A DNA stretch of 64,000 bases from Eopsaltria australis (Eukaryota; Chordata; Aves; Passeriformes; Petroicidae). The position numbers were made by a program, and so were the translations under genes. This document shows, in pieces, positions 1 to 11,630 of this stretch. The notes under the pieces were generated by a model. It saw only the letters and a program-made list of their open reading frames with translations, searched no databases and was not told where the DNA came from. Each line of letters opens with the position of its first letter. The stretch's first letter is position 1. The DNA lies in assembly GCA_034509425.1 (NCBI GenBank), contig JAVTVJ010000558.1, positions 1 through 64,000 on the forward strand. Direction: 5' to 3'.

Positions 1-2
1 TT

Positions 3-617
3 TCAGTACTTGGCACACCAAAAAGTATTAAAACCGATAACGGACCCGCATATACCTCAGCCCAATTTCGAGAACTTCTCCAGTCGTGGGGAGTGGCCCA
101 TTCCACCGGCATTCCACACTCCCCCACTGGGCAAGCGATAGTGGAACGAGCACATCAAACCCTCAAAAGGGTCCTTCACCAGCAACAGGGAGGTACAGAG
201 ACCAGATCGCCCATTGAGCGACTCTGTAAGGCGCTCTTCACAATTAATTTTTTGAATTGTTCCAAAGAAGAGCCCGTTCCCCCTGTATTCCAACATTTTT
301 CGAATTCGGCTAAACTAAAAGAGAATCCGTCGGTGCTGATCAAGGATCCTGAAACCCATCAGATTGAGGGGCCCCTTCCACTAATCGTTTGGGGCCGAGG
401 ATATGCCTGTGTGTCTACGACAAAAGGTCCAAAGTGGGTCCCTGCCAAGTTTGTTAGACCCTATAGGCCAATTAACCATGTCCAAGTAGGAAATCTTCCA
501 GGTGTGACTGCCCTGACAACGGAAGAGGCAGAACAGCCCCAGTCAGCCTGGAAAAGAAGAAGACGCAAAGGCCAGAAGCCAGACACGGCAGAAGACCCTA
601 AGAAAGCCCTTTCCTGA
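3..617 (+). CDS. pol: pol, integrase C-terminal half (partial, E1)
   Basis: Integrase joins viral DNA to host DNA in the nucleus. The frame is open from the first bases of the window to a TGA at 615-617. It shows the second catalytic Asp in 'TDNGPAYTS' (codons near 45-70), then 'HSPTGQAIVERAH' carrying the catalytic Glu, and the C-terminal domain with 'VWGRGYACVS' and 'KWVPAKFVRPY'. The protein ends in a basic tail with 'AWKRRRRKGQK', a module also seen in E2, E3 and N. The HHCC zinc region and the first Asp lie upstream of the window. No stop or frameshift is visible in this part. It is a fragment of a Gag-Pro-Pol polyprotein, not a stand-alone gene. An ATG at 93 is internal and should not be taken as a start. 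Confidence 0.85.
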   Translation, partial: SVLGTPKSIKTDNGPAYTSAQFRELLQSWGVAHSTGIPHSPTGQAIVERAHQTLKRVLHQQQGGTETRSPIERLCKALFTINFLNCSKEEPVPPVFQHFSNSAKLKENPSVLIKDPETHQIEGPLPLIVWGRGYACVSTTKGPKWVPAKFVRPYRPINHVQVGNLPGVTALTTEEAEQPQSAWKRRRRKGQKPDTAEDPKKALS

Positions 618-844
618 AAACCAAGAGTTTCGTCCCGAACGGAGGAGAAACCCGAGACAAGAAGCCTGAATAGACACGTGTCAATTCCCCTCCCCTGTTT
701 ACCCCTCAGACTTTCCTTGTGTGTTTCCCTTACCCCTACCCCTGTACTACCCCACAGTTAAAAAAGAGGGGGAGAGAGAGAGTCTAATAGGAACTTGACA
801 TGAGTTTTTTTCTTTTAGTTAATCCAGCAGAGAAAACCTGAGAG
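618..844 (+). other. pol-env spacer with probable env splice acceptor (E1)
   Basis: Between the pol stop and the env frame lies a C/T-rich stretch and a T-run ending in 'TTTTTTTCTTTTAG' (about 804-819), a good candidate 3' splice site for env mRNA. The frame entering env has a TGA at 839-841, so env reading begins after it. The site was assigned by eye only. Confidence 0.45.
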
Positions 845-2154
845 ACGAGAACATCAGTTCGTATTGTGCTACCACTCCTTCTGGTAGTCCGGTGGATGCA
901 ATGGGGAAATCCGTGGCTAGTGGGACAACCGAAAGAAAATGTGTGGGTGACGTTAGCCAAGTCCATCGGTCAACAAGATTTCTGTCTGAACACCTACGCG
1001 ACAGAAAATCCGATGTCGACCTGCCTGGTAGGGATTCCCTGGACACCTTTAGAATACAAATCCACTTTTCTCGAAGCCCACCCAGCTTATGCATGGGACG
1101 TGTGGATGCAGACCCTTCCACAAATGCACGCTGAACCCCAGGAATTGGATTTAGTGGGGTCAGCACAACCTTATTTTTGCACTAAGTTTAACCCTACCTA
1201 TGATTGGCTAGCCCCATTGGTTAGAAGGAATAATCCCCGAATTGGTGAGCCAGACAAGGACGTCTTGGCGATTGATCAAAAATTATATGTCAAAGGTATT
1301 GGTGCAGCTTTGCTGAAAATACACGGTCCGCATCTGTCATGTACCCCAGGGAGCTCCCTAAAGGAGTGTTCCTGATTTGTGGGGACCGGGCGTGGGCGGG
1401 AATCCCTTCTCGTCTGCATGGAGGCCCGTGCACGCTCGGCCGTCTGTCTATGCTGACACCGGGAAGGACCCAGCTACTAGCTTGGAAGAATAACTCTAAT
1501 TTGGCCCGCCAAAAAAGAGCCACCCATGAATTAGATCAAAATTGTGATAGCAGAGTTACCTCCTGGTCCTTCTCCAAGAGGGTTGCTGCTTCGATATTTC
1601 TACCTTGGGTGGCAGCAGCTAAGGCCCTCAGTGAGCTTACTCACCTTGAGTGTTGGGTAGGCAAACAAGCCATTTTAACATCCAAAGCACTTGCGGACCT
1701 CCTTGCCGACGAAGAGACAACCAGGCAGGCAACATTACAAAATCGAGCTGCTATTGACTTTCTCCGACTCGCGCATGGCCACGGATGTGAAGAATTTGAA
1801 GGACTTTGTTGTTTTAACCTCTCTTCACATTCCCAGAGCATCCACAAAACCATACAACAGATGCAAGACCAGCTTCATCAACTCCGTGAGGAAAATAAAG
1901 ACTGGCTGGACAATTTGTTTCATGGTTGGGGCATCTCTGACTTGATTGGCCAAATTCTACGGACTCTTTTATGGACTTTTCTCATTATTTTTATTGTCTT
2001 ATGCTTTCTGGGACGTTTTAAAAGTTTTGTTGTTTCTTTCATTAACAATACACTTTCTTTAAAGAAAAAAGAAGGGGGAGATGTGGTGGTGCTTGAGGTC
2101 CCGAAGGGCTCGGTCTCCCCCGAGAAGCTGTGGAATAAAGGTGCCCAAGTTTAA
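845..2154 (+). pseudogene. env: env, alpharetrovirus-like, frameshifted (E1)
   Basis: Envelope glycoprotein (surface SU plus transmembrane TM) that would mediate cell entry. The SU half reads in one frame to 1375 and the rest in another from about 1339 to 2154, so there is a frameshift between roughly 1315 and 1345. No ATG is present between the upstream TGA (839) and the hydrophobic leader, so the start codon also seems lost. Seen: conserved SU segments 'ENVWVTLAK' and 'PMSTCLVGIP'; the furin-type site RQKR at 1507-1518; a hydrophobic segment between two Cys typical of an internal fusion peptide; the TM heptad region; a CX6CC motif following 'AAIDFLRLAHGHG'; and a membrane anchor near 1945-2010. 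The last 23 codons lie inside the 3' LTR, as in E2 and E3. Relationship to avian alpharetrovirus TM is inferred from these motifs. Confidence 0.85.
2061..2081 (+). promoter_or_regulatory. polypurine tract of E1
   Basis: A purine-only run ending in GAAGGGGGAGA sits directly before the LTR TG and would prime plus-strand DNA synthesis. Similar tracts precede the 3' LTRs of E2, E3 and N. Confidence 0.85.
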
Positions 2155-2735
2155 GGTCTCCCCTGGGGAGGAGACACAGGTGGTTTTGCCCTGCAGGGGG
2201 GGTGAGTTTCTCAGGGGTGGTTCCCTCTGTTATTCCATTTGTTGATACACCTGCCACTCTCCTGCCACTCATATTCTGCTTCCAGAAACTTCTGTTACAC
2301 TCAGTTGTTGATTTGTTCCCCCTATTGTCTGTTATTCCCCCTCCTCCCCCTTTTCTCCCCAGTTGGTCCCCTTCCCTTGGTCCCTCCCTGGTTCCTCCCC
2401 CATGGTGTTCTGTGATTGGATAAGACCCTCTGAATAAAGGTCGGTGCTCAGAGCTGTTCTGGGTCTTCTGACCCCGGACGCCCTTGAGTGCAGTTTGCCT
2501 ATGTGCTTCTGTGTCTTGAATTACTCCGCGCGGCAGAAGACCCCTCCCCATTTTCTCCAGCCACGTAGCTGACAGTCTGCTCCTAGCGAGCGACTCGCAG
2601 CTGGGGACATCCGATTCCCCGCAGCCGTGGACTTGGCGCTTGGCAGTCAGGGGCGTGAGCTGCAGCCGCCGACGGGTCGCTGGCCACTACCCTGGGGCCA
2701 GCTGTTGACACCCGGAACACCGGCGAGCCGCGGCA
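2082..2735 (+). repeat. 3' LTR of E1 (class II family 'a')
   Basis: 654-bp LTR with TG at 2082 and GGCA at 2735. The poly(A) signal AATAAA is at 2433-2438, followed by GT/CT-rich sequence. The right border was set by homology with the solo LTR at 4861-5498, whose ends are fixed by a target duplication. The first 73 bp encode the env C-terminus and the env stop. Confidence 0.85.
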
Positions 2736-3904
2736 GTAATAAGTCAAAAAGAATAGTGCAGTGACAGAGTACATCAAAGAACACCTACACACCTTTACAG
2801 CCATTTATAATTATCTTGAAAAGAGAAAAAAATATAGTAGAGTTATATATAGGTGAGAGTGTTCATTGACATCATCACAAAAGGGAATTGTAATCTGCAG
2901 CTTTACGGCTGCTTGAAAGCCAGGCTGTGTAGACTTCTGTAGACCAAAGTGATCATGTTTTTCATCCCACTCTGGAGAAGAATAGTCAAGCAGTGGGCAG
3001 TGGTTGTCCCCTCAAGGAACCAAACAGCAGGAATCTTAGATTTCAGGAAGTTTTATTGCTTCTGTCAAAGTATTTATCATTCCCTCACTTGTGTTATATT
3101 TTCAGGAAATATATTCACAAAATGTATTAGATTTATAGTTTTACATTATCTTTTGTAGATTCTAATAGGCATAATGAGTACTTAAATACCACTGTGAAAT
3201 GCAAACAATTCTCTCACCACAATGTCCTTAGAACTCTGGTATCTTTTAAAAAATCCTGAGTGCAGATGATCTTGTCATATGTGACAGCAGAGACATAATT
3301 CTTCTAATTACTTTGACCTGCTTTTGCTCTACTCTTTTTGACTGATCTTTGAGTAGCCATATGTATTACTAGAGAGACTTTCTGTAGCATGCCATTGATT
3401 GTTCATCTGACTTACTAAAAGGATTTCAATAATTTACACAGCTGACTCATTATTTTCCATTTGTACATTATTGGCTTCATACCTTCCTTCTTGATTTCTG
3501 AGAGCCTATATCACTGTGGATTCACTGCTTTTGGGATCATTTTCTCATACAGAATGTAGATTTCTAGTAAAAGATAATTAATGTGATTTATTCCTTCTGT
3601 TTTTTTAAATTTTCTGGTCATTGGCAAGATGCCTAAAATGTCAATATGCTTTGAGCTCAGTTCTGTGGGTTAATGTTTTTCTTGTTATGCAGGTTATGAC
3701 ACATACCCAGATGCAGAATCTCCATGGAACATGACATATATCTGATTTTTGACTTCCAGAAAATATCAGATTTCTGGCTTTTTTTATTTGGTGTCTGAGC
3801 TGTGTGAAAAAGGCTCAAGATTTGTTTGTTCGTTTGCTTGTTTGTTTGTTTGCACATTACACAAGTTTTCTAATGTTAAAATCCTTCCAGATTTAGTACT
3901 GTAA
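2736..3904. other. AT-rich non-coding DNA
   Basis: No gene, RNA gene or recognisable repeat family seen apart from a TTTG simple repeat near 3821-3853. The only open frames are short and lack any motif. Confidence 0.6.
3821..3853. repeat. (TTTG)n microsatellite
   Basis: About eight imperfect TTTG units with single-base interruptions. Confidence 0.85.
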
Positions 3905-3909
3905 CAATT

Positions 3910-5909
3910 TGTCTGTGCAAACTTTTATGGGTGCAGGCTGTGTGTCATGGGGTAACCTTAGGTGGGATTTCCAGTGCGGAAAGAACGAAGTGAAGCCAGA
4001 ACTGACATATCCAAAAGGAGGTATTACAGTTTCTGCCTCCAGAACTCATAAAAGCAGGAGAAGAAGCTCTCTTTTAGACTTCCGGCTGACTGAGAAAAGA
4101 TGTCGCTCTCTCCCCTCCATGCCGTCTGGTGAGGTCCGCCCAGGCCACGTGGCCTGGGCTGTTGGCCGAGATGGCGCAGAGGGGGACCGAGGTAGCTCAT
4201 GCCAGCCTTTCAGTCCCTCACGATGGCTCCATGTGAAAGAGAGACAGGTGGATTCCACTCAGCTCTGGCCGAGCCAGGAAAAGCTTTGTTTTGTTACCTC
4301 AGGCTGAGGTGACTCAGGCCGGCCAGTCCCACCCCGCCAAGCCAGGCCGGGTTGGCTCCCTGCGGCACAGTCCAGCATGGGAGAGGGCTCAGGCTGGGCC
4401 CCCTGCAGGTCAGACGTGGTCCCGCCGGATGAAGACACCTACAAAAGGTACAACATAAAGACTCCAAGTTAATGAATGTAGCAAAGCCTATATCCAGAGA
4501 AGGAGGAGATGAGGAGTGCCTAAACTTTGAGGCTGAAAATTCTCTTGTAAAGACATGCTGATAAACTCGGCTATAATATACCCTGTAATATATGAACAGT
4601 AGTCTAAAAGAGTGAAAAAGGGGGGATGTAATGTTCTAGCTACAGCAAGTGGACTAAGGCTCCTGTGTAAAAATTCCTTGCCCCGGGAATAGTAGAAGAA
4701 GACTTGTGTTGCCAATAAGGAGAAAAGGGGATTTCATTGCCACTGTAATAGAAATGTTCATCCTCAAAAGAGTACCTCAACGACCATCATATGCCCATTG
4801 TAGTAGTCCTGGGAAAAATACTAAAGTGGGAGAGATTTTCCAAAACAAGCAAATCTTTTCTGCGGTGGTGGTTTCTACCCCTGAAGCCCTTATCCCCCCT
4901 AGAAGCCTGTGGTTGAAGTAGCCTAAGCCACCCCTGAGGTGGAGTTGAACATGGTCTGCCCTGGAACAGGGCTGGATCTCCTAGGGGTTGGTCCCTTGTC
5001 CCCTGTTTGTTTGACCACCTGCCCATCCCCTGTCTATCATCCCCGGTTTCTAGCAAGTTCTATGTTATTTGGTAATTGATTGATTTGTACCCCTGTCTGT
5101 ATTCCTTTCTCCTCCCGTTATCCTTCCCAGTTGGTCCCCATCCCTTTGTCCCTCCTGGGTTCCTCCCCTGTGCTCATCAGTGATTGGTTATTATGTTGAA
5201 AATAAAAGTCTGATGCTCCCTGAGCTCTGGGTCTTTTGACCCTGGACACCCGGAGCGCAGTTAACCCGCAGTTACTGTGTCTATTCCTCGGCAAAAGATC
5301 CTCCTCTCCTGTCTCTCTAGCTTTTAGATACAGTGTCTGCCCTTAAGGGAGATACAGCACAGCGGCAGGGGATACAGGATCCCGGCAGCTGTGGACCTGA
5401 GCCCTAACTCCTTCCCCGGGCCAGGGACACTCGCTGAAGCCGCCATCGAGCTTGTCCATACCCTGGCTGACAGCTATCTAGCCCCAACCACCGTGGCACT
5501 TTTCCTTCTGGCTGGTGCTTGTATTGAGGTTGAAAATCATAAGGACTGTATTTTCCTATGGGAATCAACATGGTAAAGCAAGAGAAAACTTCTCTCCCTA
5601 CATGAACTGAGAAAAGGACTATTTCAGAGGTGGTAAACTAACTAAAGGTTGAAGTGTTGTCTTTTTGTATGGTTGGTGGGAAAGAAATGGGGAGGTGGGG
5701 GGGGGAAGAAGGGTGTTCTAAAAGTTTTGTTCTGATTCCTGATTGTTATTATTCCTTTTTAAGTCTGTTAATAAATTCCCTTTATATTCCTTAAAGTCTG
5801 AACCTGCTTTGCCTACTTCTAATCCTTATCTCATAATAAAATTAAGTAATTTTAGTAAGTGTGCTGGCATCTAGCCAGGAACTCAAATAGGCAAATTAAA
5901 ACCACTACA
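3910..5909 (+). repeat. D: old long solo LTR (5-bp target-site family), interrupted
   Basis: Begins TG at 3910 and ends CTACA at 5909, flanked by the 5-bp direct repeat CAATT (3905-3909 and 5910-5914). Its 3' third aligns by eye to LTRs A and B: the segment from 'AACTTCTCTCCCTA' through 'CCTGCTTTGCCTACT' to 'GTGTGCTGGCAT' and 'AAAACCACTACA' is shared with clear divergence. A CATAAAAGC motif near 4047 matches the position of the TATATAAGC box in A and B. Without the nested class II LTR and its 6-bp duplication it is about 1.36 kb. It is clearly older than A, B and C. Confidence 0.75.
4861..5498 (+). repeat. Solo LTR, class II family 'a', nested in D
   Basis: 638-bp LTR starting TGCGGTGG and ending GTGGCA, flanked by the 6-bp direct repeat CTTTTC (4855-4860 and 5499-5504). 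AATAAA is at 5201-5206. It is homologous to the E1 3' LTR and E4 5' LTR. No internal sequence is present, so the provirus was lost by LTR-LTR recombination. Confidence 0.88.
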
Positions 5910-5914
5910 CAATT

Positions 5915-7428
5915 GGTGTTTCCACCCGGTTTCCCAAACGTCTAAACCGCAACAGGGTGCTTGAACATAAAGAGAGAGCTATGACAGTCAGAAGAGTTTT
6001 CTATCTGACTGCTGAATAGACATCCATTGTTATGTGTATTATATAAACTAACCTGACATTGTTTTCTGTGGCACTTTTTTACGAGGTTCCTGGGAGGAAG
6101 TTGCCTTGGTGACATCTTCAGAAAGAGCAGACAGAAGTGGTCTAACACTGCCCAGCATCATGTCGCCTACGGTGGCTAAAGTAAATATTGTCCTTGTGGG
6201 ATTCTACAGCTCTACTGCCTATGTTCCAGTGCAAGATTGTCCTCACTGTAAGGAACCTGTCACACTCCTTTGCCTTTCACCCAGCCTCTATGACCTCCTT
6301 TTCTGATCTACTGTTAGAGACTTCCAGTACTTTGCTCATTTGCTCATATGAACCTCTATCACACAATGGAACTAAAACCTGATGGTCACCACTACCTCTC
6401 AGACTCATTTTTCAACAGCCAACCTGGCACTGGTTTCAGAAATCTAATAAATAATTACATTAACAACCATTTAGCTATAGAATGCCTTCATATTTCTTAA
6501 CTCTCACCCCCAATTGTTATTTTTAAAATATCCCTAAGTAAAGTAATTTTTAATATAAGTTTCTTTGCTCTGTTAGTTTGTGGTTGAAAACCACAGTTTG
6601 GTTTTGACTCTGTAGCACAGACAAATCCCTTCTGGAAGCTGGTTGGGCTGAAATGAAATGAAGGGTTGGGGCATACAGGGGTTAAGAAATACCCAGACTT
6701 TACAGAACTGATGAATGGCACTGGTGATCTGGCCTGCAGAAAGGGCTCTTTCAGACAGCATTGCCCAGCAGATGCCAGAAGTCCCATTTTTCAGACGGGG
6801 CAAAACTGACAGTTTGTGGTTTATAAAGAAGCCATTGCATGTAAGAGAGACTGTAAACCCCAGAATTTCAGCCACACTGTGACCAAAGGGGCTGTGGGAG
6901 GGTTGCACTCAACCCTGGGTCTACCTACATCCCACTGCAGTTGTAGGTGTTCCTTGTTGCTGGTCTTGCAGTGCTCCAGCAGCAGCCCCTTTAACCAGCA
7001 GTCATTGGAAGTGTATTCTTTTTCCTAACTTTTGCCATGCATGTGGCTGTATTCAAACTCTTTAAATAAATTCCTTAAGACAATTTTTACTTCTTCTCTG
7101 CCCAATTCTTTTAAATAAGTGGCAGGAATATTGATGAATGAAGGAGTAAGTTATGATATGCAGCACCTATTGATGCATTCATCAAGTGAATGTAAATTCT
7201 TTTATCTCTTGTGTTTTGGTGCATGAATAATTATTCAGACCAATTATTCTATCACAAGCTGAACTGTATAATGTATTATGTGATAGTATATGACTACTCT
7301 ATAGGGTTGGAAGAAGCTGAACTATGGTTATGTAAAGTTAAAGAATTTGTTACTGCATCCAGGACAAGTACATAATTTATAGTTGCCTGGGGTAATTTTT
7401 AACACATGCATAATTTATTTTTTTGATT
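5915..7428. other. AT-rich non-coding DNA
   Basis: No supported gene or repeat. Short open frames (up to 111 codons near 6573-6908) have no recognisable motif or initiation context and overlap one another on opposite strands. Confidence 0.6.
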
Positions 7429-7434
7429 ATCTGT

Positions 7435-8016
7435 TGTTGCAGTGTTTCTGGACCAGAAAGCAAGGAGACTTCCGGACAGGTTCCACGGACAGAGGGTTTC
7501 CCCCCGGAGCTCCCAGGGGCAGCGGTTGGACCACCAATCCACGGACCCCAAGCTCCTGCTATTGTTTACTTGACTTGTCTGTTATGTATTCCCGTTCTGG
7601 GAAATTCCCTGTCATTCCCTTGTCCGTTCGTTGTTCTCTCTGCCCCCCTCCCCTCCCTAAACCCCATTCGACTATGTACCCTAGCCCCTCCCCTGTACTG
7701 CCCTGAGCCCTCAGTTTATTGGATGTTGTTCCTCCCTTAAATACCGATGTAATAAGCTGTTCGAGGCTCTTGGTCCATGTGCTCCCTTTGGAGGCAATAA
7801 ACCTACCGAAATCACATACCAAGAGACCTCTTTCTCTGGTAGTTCTTTGCAGTCTCATCAAGCTCCGTGGGCAACATCTCCCCGGACCGAAATGCGGACC
7901 AGCTGTGCCCGCAGTAGGCACTCCGAGGAAGTCTTCCAGACTGCGAACGACTTCCTAGGGTAGCGCTAGGACTCCGCCGCCGGTACCAAGGTGGGATCGA
8001 AGCAGGGAACGCAACA
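7435..8016 (+). repeat. Solo LTR, class II family 'b'
   Basis: 582-bp LTR starting TGTTGCAGTG and ending GGAACGCAACA, flanked by the 6-bp direct repeat ATCTGT (7429-7434 and 8017-8022). AATAAA is at 7796-7801. It is the same family as the LTRs of element N (51725-52296 and 54455-55027) and the solo LTR at 10243-10825. Confidence 0.92.
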
Positions 8017-8022
8017 ATCTGT

Positions 8023-10236
8023 TAGAAAAATATGTGTAGATTACTAACTTTAGGCAGCTGTTCTTCTATTAGTTTGCTTTTCCCCCCCCATTCATCAGCT
8101 GTTTTGTACTATGTTATTACTTGCAAGAGTGAAAATTTTCAGCTATGGCCCCAAGAAAAGTGCTGTTGGTTTTCAAATTAAAGGAAGAAAGCCTTTATTA
8201 AGTGCCAAGACAGAACTCCTGTGGTGCTTTGGGACTGGGAGGATTACACACATTCAGTGAACTATGGTGCTATGGGAAGTTCATCACTTTGAGAGGAATA
8301 ATAAGGACAAAATGCTGATTAACACTGACTTCAGCCATTGTCCCTGGATTATGCAAAGGTAATGTTGAACTTCTGTTATAACCCACTTGTCCCTTACCCA
8401 ACTGGCAACTTCTCCGGCACACTGATACTTACGGTCATAAGCAGAAAATTTCACTGCTTATTTAAAACTGAAGATATTTAAAAACCTATAAAATATTATT
8501 ATGTTCTTAATTTTATGTGTAATTTAATAGAGCCATCTTCCCCCCTCCCTTCTCTGAAGTATATTTACAGTTGGTAAGAATTTCTGTTAGAATATGTCTT
8601 TTTCCACATGGAGTAGGTGATCTTACTAAGAACCATAAAATAATTTGACAAATGGTAAAAATGAGTAAGGTTCTGTACTACAAACTGGTTTTGACACTAA
8701 TTTAGAATGCCTGATCTGATATTAGAGCCTTTAATTTGTGGTAATTGACTGATAATGGTTAAAGCATTGTAGAAAAGAATATGTTTATGGAGACAGAAGC
8801 CATCTGAAACTTTATTGAAATCAGTAGGAAAAGCTATAATAAAGGAGTAGTACTAAAACTTTCAAAGTCTAGGTTAAGAAACACATTGCAGTCAAACATT
8901 TGTTGAAGACATTAGAATTGAGTGCAACTATAAATGCATGAGACCTGTGGAGAGTCAAATGCTTATCAGACAGATCCTGGAGGTATTTGAAAGCCATGTA
9001 GATATGACACTTAGGGACATGGTTTAGCAGTGGCGTTGGCAGTGCTCAGTTAATGGTGGGACTCGACAGTCTTAAAGATCTTTTCCAGCCTAAAAGACCT
9101 TATGTTTCTATGATTCTTGCTCTCTTATAGCACATAAATAGCAAAGCTTTAGTGCTCTCTGCTTTTAAAAGGAGAAGCATTCAGATTGCAACTCAGAAAA
9201 AAATTTGGTAACACAAAATCTAAATATGACAGGGAATTTTTCCAAGTGAGGAAGAACTTTCTGCTTCATTCATGTAATTTATCATTTATAATCATGGTGT
9301 TAGCTGAGAAGATAACCTTTAGTATTTGTTGTATTTGGAGAACCAAACCTGTGCAAGACTTTTATTAATTCTTGGGAGCTTCAATGTTGAGCAATGTTAG
9401 TAGACTCTTGGGTTTTGTGCAGTCACTGTGTCCTGTAGACAAATAATAAAGATTCCCTTTTTTTATTACTTTTGACAAGGAAGCCACAGTTTTCTGGTTT
9501 CAACATGATTTCAGCTGAAGAACCTTTCCTAAGCTCGATATTAGTTTAATTGAAATGCACGTGCTTTTTCAGAAGAGATGGAACCTTTACAAATAAATAA
9601 AACAAATATAAAATGTTTATAAGAAGAGCTTCTGTGTTATTCTTTCCTTCTTTTGTTGCAGAAAAAGGAAATAAACCATAAGTTATTCCTTAAATAAAAA
9701 ACATGAAAGTTTTAGCTGCACTCACCTGGGTATAAAGAAAAGAAAAAAAAGCCTTTGAGAGATCATCATTTCTGTAATGGTTATATTCACTGAGGAATCA
9801 GTCTTTAGGCTGACTTGTTAAAAAATGATAGGTGATGAAAACAGAAATTTTGTGGTCTTCTGTTTTATCCCTTTTCTCTTTCTTACTGACCTAAAATATT
9901 TGATGGAAAAAAGTTTATATGGTCTGTTAGAAATTGTTTTTCTTGCATTTGTTCTTATACCTGGAAAATATCAAGAATGCTGTATTTTAATTTCCTGTTT
10001 TGTTTAACTCTTAGATGGAGGATCTAGTGATGTTAATGACCTCTTTTAGATACAGTTTTAAAAGGTTATAACCATGCTCAGTTTGCAAAACTCGAATGCC
10101 CCTTGATTGCATGTTCTACTTTCAGTAAAAATATTATGTCCTTGCAGTTTGGGACCTAAGGTCTTAGCCAAAAGGTAAAGAAGTTTAATCTGTAATAATG
10201 ACTGTTACTTTAATATTTTGTCAGGTTTTTGTGCTA
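8023..10236. other. AT-rich non-coding DNA with a CR1-like tail
   Basis: Apart from the CR1-like fragment listed separately, nothing recognisable. Long A/T runs; open frames of 60 codons or less. Confidence 0.6.
8971..9117 (+). repeat. CR1-like LINE 3' end
   Basis: Matches the general form of avian CR1 3' ends: 'CTGGAGGTATTTGAAAGCC', 'ATGGTTTAG', a 'GGTGGGACTCGA' stretch, 'CTTTTCCAGCCTAAA' and a terminal 'TTTCTATGATTCT', the eight-base repeat type that ends CR1 instead of poly(A). Identified by eye; 5'-truncated and diverged. It supports a bird (or other sauropsid) source. Confidence 0.7.
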
Positions 10237-10242
10237 AGTATA

Positions 10243-10825
10243 TGTTACATTCCCTGCTTTATCCCGCCCCGGTACCGGCGGCAGAGCGCTAGCGTGAACC
10301 TGGGAGGCCGTTCGTGTTCTGGAAGGCTTCCCCGGTGAGCCGACGATGGGCACCGCTGGTCCGCGTTCGGTCTGGGGAGATGTTGCCCTCAGAGCACGGC
10401 GAGATAGCAAAGAACTCCCAGAGAAGGAGGGCTCTTAGTATGTGAATTCAGTAGGTTTATTACCCCCAAGGGAGCACAGGGACCAAGAGCCAAGAACAGC
10501 TCATTACATGGGTATTTAAGGGAGGAACAACATCCAATAAACTGAGGGTGAAGGGGCAATACAGGGGAGGGGCCAGGGTACATGGTCGAATGGGGTTTAG
10601 GGAGGGGAGGGGGGAAGAGAGAACAATGAATGAACAAGGGAGTGACAGGGAATTTCCCAGAATGGGGAAATATAACAGACAAATCAAGGAACCAATAGCA
10701 GGAACTTGGGGTTCGTGGCTTGGTGGTCCAAACCACTGTCTCTGGCAGCTTCGGGGGAAAACTCTCTGTCTGTGGAACATGCCATCGGAAGTCCTCGTCC
10801 TTCCTGGTTCAGAACCACCGCAACA
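10243..10825 (-). repeat. Solo LTR, class II family 'b', minus orientation
   Basis: 583 bp; reverse complement of the family found at 7435-8016 and in N. Flanked by AGTATA (10237-10242) and GTATAT (10826-10831), which share the 5-bp GTATA. If the terminal A is counted with the duplication, a 6-bp AGTATA repeat results. No internal retroviral sequence. Confidence 0.85.
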
Positions 10826-11026
10826 GTATATGTGGAAAATAACAAAGGACACCAGGACCATGCTGTCCGAATAATAAATTGCTTTCCTTTCCCATCTCTT
10901 TTTAATTGTTTTTTTGTAAAAATTAAATGAAAATGCCAGGTCTTTTCTTTATTGCATCTGGTTTTATGTCTGGAATTTCTAGCTTGAGAAGTGAACATGA
11001 ATAAAGGTAGAGTGGGCAGCGTAGAG

Positions 11027-11630
11027 TATAGCTCGCTGGTTTTTCTGTCCAGCCTGGTGTTGCCACGACAGATTCCAGCTGGCTATATTTCCAGGATTCC
11101 CCTGTCCCTAGGGCAGTCTGGCAGAGTCTCGTAGACACTTAGCCAGAGAAACTGCGGCCTGCGTTGTGGTGCAGGAACGGTCCAGTTTAGCTATCAGCTG
11201 AAGATGAATAACGAGAGGGCTCTTGGAGTGCCTTTAATTCTGAGTGGCTTTATTGCAGGGTCTTCACAGAGAGGAGAGGCAGGGTCCAAGAGGGCGAGGG
11301 GCCCTCCGACACAGCCTTAAGAGTTACCACGTATCACCAATCACCATGGGGTTTGGGGGAGTATAGGGAAGGTCTAGGGTTACTTGGTCCTATGGGATGG
11401 GGAATGAAAGGGGCCCAGGAGATAACAGGGAATAGAACAAAGGCTCTTGGGGGGAGGGAGGAGATGATGGACACTAGCAATAGCTACTCTAGTTTGTCCT
11501 GGGTTAAACCATGGTCACTTCACTTTCCAGGGGTTTCCTATCTCCTTGGAACTTTCTCCACCAGTTATCTTTCTCCTTTTCTAAGTCTTCTCCCCCTGGG
11601 GTCTCTAAGGACACATCCACAGCAGCTACA
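11027..11630 (-). repeat. 3' LTR of E2 (class II family 'c')
   Basis: 604 bp; in sense orientation it starts TGTAGCTGCT at 11630 and ends AGCTATA at 11027, next to the target duplication GTAGAG. The poly(A) signal AATAAA reads in antisense near 11250 (TTTATTGCAG on the plus strand). It encodes the last 41 codons of env. Confidence 0.9.

Larger units (their letters stand above)
1..2735 (+). mobile_element. E1: class II (beta/alpha-like) endogenous retrovirus, 3' part
   Basis: The window opens inside the integrase core of a provirus that runs through env to a 3' LTR ending at 2735. Seen in the sequence: integrase catalytic D and E motifs, an env-type ORF pair with a furin site, a polypurine tract at 2061-2081 and an LTR with AATAAA. 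The LTR is homologous to the solo LTR at 4861-5498 and the LTR at 56089-56711, and the integrase is close to that of E4, so E1 and E4 belong to one family. The 5' half (LTR, gag, pro, most of pol) lies outside the window, so the target duplication cannot be checked; the base after the LTR starts GTAATA. Env is broken and pol is open as far as visible. Confidence 0.9.

Noticed and set aside
6106..6382. Possible small host exon (60-70 codons, two frames)
   Set aside because: No recognisable protein similarity, no clear splice sites and overlapping alternative frames.
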